From Prochilodus magdalenae (Eukaryota > Chordata > Actinopteri > Characiformes > Prochilodontidae): DNA of 64,000 nucleotides. Shown here piece after piece: positions 47,801 to 59,800 of this stretch. The notes beneath the pieces are model-generated. The model saw nothing but the letters and a program-made list of their open reading frames with translations. It was not told the origin of the DNA and searched no databases. Numbering within the stretch: the first letter of the stretch is position 1; each line of letters opens with the position of its first letter. The stretch spans positions 836,501 through 900,500 of the forward strand of contig JAMWET010007157.1 in assembly GCA_024036415.1 (NCBI GenBank). Direction: 5' to 3'. A program made the translations under genes and the position numbers.

Positions 47801-50800
47801 GCACATGTAAGCATGGAGCTTTATATTTACCCGGGATATAAGCGGTTGCTTGCAAGTGATGCACAGGAGCCAGGCTTCCACTAGTTGTCGTGTGTCCATG
47901 TCCACCACATTGAGGTAGCGAAAACTAGTCCCAGAGCGCAGAACCCTCACCCCAAGCCGAACATCCTGCAGTCCCTGAGCAGGAAGAGCAAACACCTCCC
48001 CTGGATCCACCTGAGCAAGAAACAAAGTTCAGCATTATTTCAGGCGTCTTTAAAGTAACAATCCAATATTTTTTAACCTTAACCTCTGTATTTGTACGGT
48101 TGATTATAAATTTAAGCTTTGATGAGAGCTTTGCTCTTCAGGAAACACGTCCTCTACTGTAAACTTAAATTTGAGTGTGTTTATATGCACTTAATCAGTT
48201 AATGGGGATAATCGGATTTCTGCCTTGCTACCAGTCAATTAACTCCCAGAGCAAAATGCAACAGTAATAAGGCCCATACTTAATGCTTTGTTATTTATTT
48301 ATTTATTTTAAAAGAATGAGCCACTTCAGCTGAAAATATGAGTTTGCATCATCTAGAACACAAAGAATAACTTAATCCTGCATTTTGTCAAGCATATAAT
48401 TGGTTTCAGATTCACTTGAAAAACACTTAATTGCCATCTTACAGTTGTTGTGTTAAACGCTGCGTATTCCAGGTACTGAAGTCTATTTATGTACATGTGC
48501 AGACTAAGAACTCTGAAAGAAATCAGAATAATATGTACCAAAAATATGATTAGTGTGCTAAAATAATCTAAGAAATCTGTATGCGATGTTTACATGACCA
48601 CTGGAACAATCAGCCAACCGCAGAATTCCAATTTTAATGAGATTATTAAGTGCCTATAAAAACACTCAAAACCAATTTTCTGTAACTTTTCAACAGAATT
48701 ATATTTACATGCTGAATTTAACATGCTGCGAAAAAAAATGATACAAACACATGGAAAGTGCCATAAGTTTTGTATGTCCCTTTTTATTCCCCAATTTGTT
48801 AACAAACAAACAAACAATTGTTTTGCCTTAGAAAGTGCAGACGTTTACTGTAGAGGAAGTATGAATTTATTTCAATGGAAGAAATTCACAAACCATTTAA
48901 TTTGACCAGGGATGCAACTATAGCCTACAGTAACTGCAACTTTCTCTAAGCTTGTGATTTGAATACTGGGAAATGTGTCAGCATTATTGCCCATGCTAAT
49001 ATACAGTGCAAATAGGTCAGAATTCCTTCATTTTGCCAAGTATGTTACACATACAAGGAATCTGTCTTTGGTCACACATGTACGACACATACATGTAACA
49101 TACTCAACAGACCAGACAAGCACACAGACTGTTAACAAATATTAACCAAGAGAATAATAATAATAATAATTATAATAATAAATATTTATACACAGCAACA
49201 ACTATAATGGTAATAATAATAACTTGATTCTCTGCATACACCCCCACAAGACAGATATAAGGGGGTGGTGAATTTTTTGCAGCCCTTTTTAAACACCTCA
49301 TTGTCACTGCTGGACTGAGAATAGGCAACACTGTCTAATAAAAGTGGACAGGAAGTGGACACAGCGTTTAAAACTCAAGCAGCACTGCTGTGTCTGATCC
49401 TCTCACACCAGCACAACACACACTAGCACACCGCAACTGATAAATATGCAGGTCTGTGTAGACATATTTTATTAAAACTAATATTTACAGGATATTACAA
49501 AATGATAAACAATTACCACGTATCTAGTAGTTACTGTAATACAGTAAGGATATCTGTTGGTTAAGTTTAAATTTAAAGTTTAAGTTTAAAGTGTGAGACG
49601 TCCACTGTGGTTAATGTGCTACAGCTCTGGGGTGAAAGTTGTTAGCATGTCTTGTTGTGCTTGTTTTGACGGTCCCAATTCTTGTACCAGAAGGAAGTGT
49701 CTGGAAGAGGTGATGTCCAGGATGAGAGGAGTCAGCTGTAATTTTGCCAGCACACATCATCACCCTGCTGCTGTAGATGTACTGAAGTGTTGGCAGATTA
49801 TATCCAATAATCTGGTGTACTGATTATTCCCTGGAGTTTGGTTCGTTCTTGTAAGATGGAGGAACCGAAACAGATACTTTAGTGTGATGTGAAGATGGAC
49901 TTGATTGCTGTGTAGAACTGAATGATCAGGCTCTGCAGCAGTTAATTTCTTTAGCTGTTTCAGGAAGAACATTCTTTGCTTTGCTTTCTTGGCAATGGAG
50001 CCATGTTCCTGTCCCACCTCATATTCAATATGGGCAATATGGTGGTGCCCAGGAAGTTAAATGACTCCAGAGGGGAAAATGCAAAGTGGTTGATGTTGAG
50101 GGAGCATATGGAGGGAGGGATTGCACCTGAAGCGCAGTTGTGTGTGTGTGCTAGTCCATTTGGTACAAAACTCATCAACTCATCACAGTCTGATACACAA
50201 ATTATTTTCTATTTGAGAATGTCTTAGAAAATAAGAGCTTTCAATATAGTGGTGCTTTGGGCAGATTTAACAACATGCACTTACTGTATTTACTTGCAGT
50301 TATAGCGTACATGCAAAGCTATTAGGCAGTTCTAAACTGAATACTTCAACTATCTGTGTCTAATTAAGTGGGATATGTACATGTTTTGGAGTTTAACCAT
50401 ACATGTATAATATCGCAATACTGAAAGCATAGATAAAAGTAGGGCTGATGAATTCCCATTGTGCTCTGTTAACAAGGGCTTCTTCTGCAATACAAAGAAT
50501 TTCAAATAGCAGCTCTTACAGAGTTCGGAGACTGATTATGTTATAGTGGCATCACTCCATATGCTGCACTGATTATATTCATCTCATGTGAAACCTCATA
50601 TGGCTGTTTTTCAGAGAAGAGTATAGCCAGTAAATTGACCAGCTGCTGCTTCTGCTGCTGAAATCACGTTTAGCAGTGCTGAACAGATAGAAGCTTTTGT
50701 TACTACCTTGTTATTCAACACACACAGCTCTTCTTCACCACCACACCTAACTAAAACCCACAGATCAATTATGGTACAGGTTCTTGCACAACTGATGTGC

Positions 50801-53800
50801 TGCCTTTGTTTGTTGCTATTTAAAGTCATTCTTTTAATCTGTGTCTTTAACAAGGATGAATGAACTGACAGAGGACTTTAGAGGAGTTAGCCAGATCCTA
50901 ATACTTTCCTAAGTATATACTCTAATTCTTCACTGCATTTAGAGAAAAGCTGGGCACCAAGTGCAAGACCTAAGTAGGACATAGCATAGCAAAGCAACTA
51001 TTTTACTGAGTCTTTGGTGGCAGCAATTCAAAGCCTCCATATGGTGGGGTTGGTTTTAACATCGTGTTATAGCTGAGCCTCCCAGGAGAAACAATGGAGA
51101 AATCCATATTCCCCCTTTTGAAATTAAAACAGTTCATTTTTATGTTTTATGCAGGGATTAACACAAAACATAACAGTTATCACGCAAATCAACAACAACA
51201 ACAAAAAAACCCATAATTTCATGTGTTAATATGTGTCTAATAATATTTGCCACAGCATTTAAAATGTTCTCACAATCAGTTAAACGCATATAGTTTAATG
51301 TGTTTCAGTTTAAACAGAATACAACAGAACTATATTGGAAGAGAATCTATAAATTCCAGTTCTCATTCTGTAGTTAGTGTCATGCCCATATTAGGAGCTC
51401 CAGGTCTAAGGAGTTTTTCTCTATAGGGAAAAATGAATGTTGGCTTTACAAATTGCTGCTATTGTACTGCGTGGTAAACAAAAATGTTCCAAAGTCTTTG
51501 TGTATTGTGTAAAGTGAATTTTTCTCTATATGGTATCAATACCATGTATCTCTCAACATAGTTTAGCACACAATATCACAGTCATGGTGAAAACTGTTGA
51601 GTGGACAGTTGTTTAGAAGATGATCATTGACATCTTAGGCCATGTTATTGGCTGGTGTTGGTCCACTGTGTTTTAACAAGTCCAAAAAAACTGCAGTGTA
51701 GCACTTCATGCTCTCAAATCTCCTGGTACACCACTGAAGAACAGGGTGAAAGGGGTTAATAAAATAAGCGAATCAGATGGACTACAGTCTGTAATGTAAA
51801 ACTACAAGGTGCTTTTACATGGTAAGTGGCCGATGGGTGTATACAACGTCACTCAAGTTTGTCCATGCCAAACCCACCCAAACATTACCTTATGAAGCTT
51901 GCTTTGTGCATGAGTACAGTCATGCTGGAACTGAGAAGGGCCTTCACCAAACTTTTCTAAAAAAGCATACAAAATGTCGTACTTCATCAAAGAATTTGGA
52001 TTTACCTTTACTAGAAATAAAAGACCTAGGCCAAACTCATTCCACAAAGCCCCCAGTGCACAGTTTTGTGTGCTGATGTTAATGAATAAGGAGGCCTGAA
52101 ACTTAGCAGTTAGTCAGCAGAAGCTTGGTGACTTTTATGCACTATGCCCCTCAGCATTCCGCTGCAACTCCGCTCTGTAACTCTGTAACTAACGCTCGTG
52201 GTCTGACATGTTGTGGCTGATTTGTTGTCGTTTCTAAACAGCTCACTTTTTAATAATACCACTTACACATAAATTGTGAGATATCTAGGAGGGAAGAAAT
52301 TTCACAAATTGAAAAACAGTGTCTCTCTAATATAGTACCACACTCAAATAAAAAAGTGTGTTCTTTTTTCACAAATGTTTTTTTTTTTTAATCAAATTGG
52401 GTGTTAAAACAGTTAAAAGAAAGCTACATTCAAGTTTGTCCCCTGTGGAGGACATAGACAAAGTGTTCAAAGTCTTACATATGTCTGTATATAGAACAAA
52501 CTGTATCAGGTTTGGAATATTTGAGTAAACATTGAGAAGCGACAGCTCCAATTCTTGAAAAAACCAATCACTTTACCCCACTAGCATCCTAATACGGGCA
52601 ACGCTGAGAATGACGCACAACTTTGGAGGTCTGTTAATTGTGTTTGCATCCATTTACCAGATTTTTTAGCGACTGCTACAAATAGCCCCTCCATCTGTTA
52701 CAATCACCCACACCTATGGGGTAAGGTGTATCATTTGCATTTTGCTTTCAGCTGAATTCCTGAATAGCAAATGTTGGAAACAAAGTTTCCGTTCTCAGTG
52801 GGTACATGCAGGTCACTTCTAATAATGTTGAATTTTTATAATTCTTTAAAAAAAAAACTAAACGTGTGCTTAATGAAGTGATGACTGGCCTCCACCGATT
52901 ACTGTGAGAATTCAATATAATTATTTGATTCAGACGATTCTCTTTCCTCTAGATTGAATGAATAGGGGAAAAAGCCCTTTGACTCTGTGGTGTGTACCTC
53001 GAGCTCCAGGGGGTGCGAGGTGTAACACTTGACCTTCCGAATGACCCGTGTGCCACGCAGGAGCAGGGAGTGCCAGCTAAGCGTGCCGCACACACACACC
53101 ACGTCCATCCTCTGCAAGTAATGCACGTACACCTGCCAGGTCTGAGCGGGGGAGGCCATCCAGGGGTCACTGCCACAGAAACATCCACCATATAGTTAGT
53201 TTATCATCAATCACTCCCAACCATCTCCAAGGGAGATGGAAGGGAACAGACTAGGAGCTAGACATTATTATTTCTCAGTATATTTCAACTAGCTCAAATA
53301 TAATAGATCCAAAACTTACAGAACAGAAAAAACACAGACATGGACAAATTTGTTGGTACACTTCCAAAAAAAAGAGAACCCACAATTTTCTCATAAATAA
53401 TTTGACACTGACTAAAGTAACTGGCATCCATCATCATTTAGTCAGCAGTTGGTAAAAAATCAGACTACGCTTTGATATTTGATTCAACAAAATTTTTTAA
53501 AAATTAAAACAAATGACCTTTACCTTATTACTTTGTAGCCCAACCTTGTGTACCACAATCACTAAAATAATAATTGATTTCTGTAGCTGGTTGACTTTTG
53601 CATGAGTCCACATGATGTTTGGTCCTCTCTTCCTGAACAAACACCTCTAACTGTCTCAGTTTTGAAGGGGGTCTTCTGCAGACTGCTTGTTTTACCTCTT
53701 TCCATAGATGTTTAACAGGATTCAGATCAGGTTATATAGAAAGTTATTTTAGGATAGTCCAGTATTTTGTTCTTAGCCATTCAGGAGTGCTTTTAGCTGT

Positions 53801-56800
53801 GTGTTTTGGATCATTATCCTGTTGGAGGACCCATGACTTGTGACTGAGACAGAGCTTTCTGATACCTGGCAGTGCATGTTACTCCAGTATGCTTTGACAG
53901 ACTTCACTGTGATTTCACTGTGCCCTGCACATGTACCCTGTGCCAGATAAAAGCAGTGCAGTAAAGCAGCCACACATGTAATCAAGCCTCCTCCATGTGT
54001 TACGTCAGACATGGTTATCTTTTCTTTTTTTCATCTGTGAACAAAGCACTGATGTGCATAAAAAAATCAAGTTATATCTCATCTGTGCAAAGAACATTCT
54101 GCCAGAAGCATTGTGGCTTCTGACACTGGTGTACCTCGACCTTGAAGTTCAGCTTGTATCTCTTTGTATTTTCTATCCTTCTGTTTATTTAAAATTATTA
54201 TTATTATTATTATTTTTTTTAGGGGTGCCAAAAAAAATCTATCTTTGTGGAATAGGTGAAAGTGTATCCTTTTTCACATTTGCTTTGCTTTACTCTAGGA
54301 CATACAAAAGGAGGAATCCTGAGTTTCAATCAGCTGTAATGGTACCAACAAATATAAATTGGACCTCCATATGCTGTGAGTCTGTATGGTTAAATAAAGC
54401 ATTCTACTTTCAAGCTGTGGATAAAAGAAGCCTGCTTTTTAATCTGCTCTTTTCCTTTAATAACATGATGTCTCAAAGCTGTGATTTATTTTGACATATA
54501 AAGAATATGATCTAACAAAGGACACATCTGTTTGTGTCACAAACTGCCATTCTGAACAAGCAGACATGAACAGTAATATACTTCACACTTCAGACGCCTT
54601 TTATTGTTACTCTGATTTTTTGTAGTGCAACAATAAAGGCAGCATTATGCTTCTTTTATACAGTGATAGAAAACAAACAGAAAAGTTCTATTCCACATAC
54701 TGACAATTTAGTTAGGCCTTATGAGAAAAAGAGGACTCCTCCTCAGATAAAACACTCACATGTTCAAAAAACATTAGTAACACATTACGGTACTGCTAAT
54801 AAGTCTATATGACACTTGATCACATACGGTGACATAACTCTACATAACTATTTATAAATGTTTGTTAAATAAATGTCATTAATAACACTTTCTGTATTCT
54901 TAGTGATTTATAAATGCACTTATAAGTCTTATAATGCACTTATATCTTGCAAATAACACCTTTTATTATTATTATTAGTAATTATGATTACACGCATGAC
55001 AGTTTATTTGCACAATAAAATGTTCTTTGACCTCTACACAGAAGTTGTGTCGTTTGGTTCAGGTAAAAAATACCCCAAAATACCCAAAAAATACCCAGTT
55101 TTATACACCCATTTACACTACATGGTTTGCAAGCAGGAAGATAAAATGAACTTTGACATCAACACAAAGTAAAGCTATTACTTACTAAAAAGTTTTTGGC
55201 CTCAATTATTAAAAGTTAATAAAAAGGTTGCTGGGATTGTGACAGTAGATAAAGTGAATCTCTGCCCTGAACTTAGGCTCGATATTGTCTAAGATTTGAG
55301 AAAATTGCTCAAGTAAAATGCACATTTGGGTTTAAAAAATGTGCTGGAGTTGGCTTCCTGTTTGACAGCTTGCTTTGGAGTTTTTTGTTTCACCTTAAAT
55401 GGTATATTAGACTGATATGTTTACTTCATACTATAACATGATAACCGCATTGTCTAGCTAAGGACATACATATGAAGTTATAGCTCCTTTTGTCGAATTA
55501 GGCAGGTTTTCGCCAGGCATTGTAAGGTATTGTACATGCTGTTTAATGTCTTATAAATGCCTCCATAAAGCACTGTGAATACAGGATTTTTATATAGTGT
55601 TACCACATCATTTGTCATAAAGCCTCTTTTAGCTGATATTGAACAAAACTGGCAAATGTAACCTTCATAGCATCATTTCTGTTGCAGTTATAGGAAATTA
55701 GAAATCTAGTCTAATACAGCCAGCCTTAAAACCTGACCAATCATCCTCAATATGTTTGTCACACCAAGGTTGGCTTTATGAGACTTTTCCAAGCCTAAAA
55801 TGTAATCTTATCAGACTGTGGGTGGTGAGGTGGGAGCATAGGCATGCTCATTTATGAAAAACTGTTTGGTGCGGTGTGCACTCTGATGGACAAAACAGAT
55901 ATTGTTTCATGTGACATCACAGGATCATTCCCCAGAACTAAAAATAAGCAGACTGTCATTCGAGCTAGGTTTCTAGGGCTTTTGTAGAAGTTAGAAATCT
56001 GTGGTGTTAACTAGCTTAAAAACTTCACCCTGCAAACTACACTACATCGTCAACATAGATTTTACTCTGTCTCTCTCTCTTTCTCTTTCTCTGACTCTTT
56101 AACTGTGTACACCTCCATTTGCTCTCATTGTCAATTCTATCAGCTCCACTTACCATTTAGGAGTACTTTTTAGTTCTACAATTACGTACTGTAGTCCATC
56201 AGATTCTCTACATACTTTGTTTGTGAGTGGTGGATCATTCTGAGCACTGTAGTGACAATGACGTGGAGGTGGTGTGTTAGTGTGTGGTGAGCTGGTGGGA
56301 GTGGGTCAGACACAGCAGTTCACTAACACACCACAACCACATCAGTGTCACTGCAGTGTGGAGAATGAGTCACCACCAACATAATACCTGCTGGCGGTTC
56401 TGGGGGGGTCCTGATCACCTATCAGGGGGCTAATTGTAGGAATACAAAGTGCTCCTCTCTGTGGGGATAATAAAACTAACAACAAGTGTGGATACAACAA
56501 GGCCAACTTAATGAAGAGACCAGGCACTGTATATGGAAACTGCAAAGCAGGACACTGTAAATTCATTAGTCTTTGTTATGCCACAAAAACCAACACATTT
56601 ACATATATCCCTTCATTTACTCTACAGTAGTTCAGCACCACCCATTCATGCAGAAGTTAAAAGTTTCAGCCCAGACTGCTTTTTAAACGAAGCACAGTGA
56701 ATGGGACAGTCATTCAGAACACATGACATTTGCATAGATCTTTTAGGGAAAAATAAAAAAAATAGCCTGTTTATATTTTAAGTCATAAGGAGTAACAGGG

Positions 56801-59800
56801 AGTTGGACAGTGATCAGGTGAATATAGATTACAACTGTTTACTGTAAAAAATAATTGCACAAAAGGTCTTAAGTGAAGAACATTGTAGGATATAGGCTGT
56901 GTGAGAGTTTACTGAAGATACTCTGTCTAAATTCAGAGACTCCACCAGAGAAAACATGTATGTGCATGCAATATGTGAAGGAATATTTGTAATGCTTGTT
57001 GTGCTTTACCCAAATGGATAAACCTGATTCCTGTAAACATGTTGAATGATTAATCAAAGAGAACCTAGATTATTTAAAGAGGGTCAATCCTGATAAACTG
57101 CTGTTGCTGCAAAAGATTTTCAGTCAATTTACCCATTTTCGAGGCTTTCAATATTAGGCTTACAGTCTCTAGAGGCTGACGCCTACGTGAATGGTTTGCA
57201 GACAATGTATTAGGAAAAACGGGATTAAAAGTTGAACATTTACCTCCTCAATGCTTACTTTGTTTACAAGTACAAAAGTTTAATGATTGTTTTTTAACCG
57301 ATTGCAATTTTTTGTGAACCCTTTATTCCAACACACATTCTTATCAGTTAACGAGTGCAAATTTATAATAATTATTGTTCTTTAAATTTCTCTTCTTTTC
57401 AATAAGCATGTAAAATGTACACAGCTAGCACTTTAAATGCTTACAAATCTGAAAATGTCCACTTATTAAAGAACCTTACTGAAGAATCTATTTACAGATT
57501 AAGTGTTATTACAATGATTTCAATATCAAATCCAGTTTGAGACACTAAGCATTGATTAAAAAGCAGTGAGCTAATTTTCAATGCAATTTAGGTTGTCTCA
57601 GGTATAGTGTTAATATAGTATTAATATAGTATTAACTGTAATTGATTTGTATTTACACTGTTGCACAATACCATGGAATTCTGCAGTGGCTCCAGATCCA
57701 GTCGAGCTCGATGGGCGCATTAAAATATCATGCTGTTTATTCCGTTTCCACTGATTATTGACGCAGAAATGGCTGGCGCTGATTTTGATGAATAAATGAA
57801 TATTGCAAAGTGATGCAATCAGACAGCAAATGAGACATCTTGATTAAGCAAATTACATTAATCACGCAAGAAGGGATTAATCAAGGAAGGAGCAGTTACA
57901 TCCATGCACACACACGCAGGCCTTCATGATGACGGAAACAGTACATACGTGAACACAGTGATGAAGAACTTCTTGATCTGTGGGCTGGCAGCCCCCGGCA
58001 CTTTCAGATAAATGTCCTGAGGTTCTACTGGAGCCTGTGGTTCAATAAAGCACTTTTAATTCACTTAAAATTTACATTTACTGCTCAGAAGCACAGTTTG
58101 GAATCACTGGTCATATTCATAACTGCTATTATGTTATTTAATATTATCTACTGTAAATAATATTAAATACCATATGCTAAAAAAATAAGGTATTTTGGCT
58201 GTTTTACTTAAATAGAAAACAAATAAAAATCATAGTTGGAGATGTATTATTATTACAGTACCTTTGCTTGTGGAACGTAATGTTCTACTTTCTGTGTCAA
58301 CTCATTCAATCTCTGAAAAACTAACTAACATGATGTATACCGGAAATATCATGATAGGATTTTTTGCCATATTGTCAATGCCTACTTTCTCATTTATTCA
58401 TGCTCTGTTCATCATTCTAAAATCTACAATGTATACATGTTTTACAGTTAGTCGTAATGATAATCAAAAACAAAGATTAAGCATCATAACAGAACTATCA
58501 TCACGTTACAACTTTTAAACATTTAAAGTACTGTACAAGAGGCAGAGACCACTTTTCCTTTATCTAATTTCCAGTAAAGATGACCATTAAATAAAAATTA
58601 TTCATATTTCAGGAGATCCTTCTGAGCAGATTAGATTTACGATACTCCAGTTGCATTAAAATGAAAAAAAAGAAGGAAAAAAAGAAATATATGGAAAAAT
58701 AGGGGATAAAAACTTGTGTTGTATGTTAACTGCATGTTAAACAATAAAGAGGAAATGGGACATCTAACAATCATGCAAAACCTGGTAGACCAAAACTGTC
58801 CCCATAAGATAAACAGCACTTGAAAGTTTCAATTTTAAGAGAAATGAGAACATATAGCTCCACTAATGCTTTTGATCTAAAAACATATCTCGGTCCTTCT
58901 GCTGTAAGAAGTTCCTCGCTAAGAAGAGGAGAATGCAGATCACACAGAAAAGCTGCTGGTCCTCTGAGAATAACAAACTGACCACCCAGAACTTAGCATC
59001 ACTGACTGTGTGTATGTAAAATCACATCATCTGGAATGATGAAACCTCTGTGGACACACTAAATAGCCAAAATTATTCAATATCTGTTGTACCCGGAAGG
59101 GATCAACTGATAGGAATGAAATTTGGTGGGTAGGTCTGACATTGTGACATGCAAATGATTTCATGCTCAACTCAAAGCACACAAACATGTACACTCACAT
59201 ATGAATGCCATGATCATTTGAGGACTTCCACACAGTGTCATACACAAATGTCATCTTCAATGACAATCTGGTGGAGACGACTAACAAATCAGTGTGTTAT
59301 GCATCACACATCCAGAAGGCCTGGTGTCACTCTATACCTACCCCTACCGCAAAATCAGCAGGAACTGTGGGAGAATATTCAAGATGCATGGGATGGATTA
59401 TCATAGGACACCATTAGGAACGTCTACTTCTCCATGCTGAGACGCATGTTGTCTTGCATTAGCAAACATGGAGGCCCAATAAAATACTTGGAGCTCAGTA
59501 AATATAGCCCTATCAGTCAAAATTGTTCATCAATTATTGTTCCTGGTAACCTCTATCTTTCAAACGAATATCACTGCAATCTGACACTTCCCTCTGGGTG
59601 CAACTGTATTTTTGATGATGAGTATATGTAGTTGTTAAGATTATAGTTTTTTACTTTTTTCCTTATGTTGTTAACTTGCATTTAATGGTCATCTTTTCTG
59701 AGAGGTTTTCACTGACTTTTGCCCTGTACTACATTTTCAACAAACCTGGCTTTATGGTTTCACTGAAATCATTACTATGTAATCTTGGAGTTGTTGCAGA

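Noticed and set aside
53997..54494. 165-codon hydrophobic frame
   Set aside because: It overlaps the antisense side and right end of a Tc1 remnant and a TTA run, and contains no recognisable domain.
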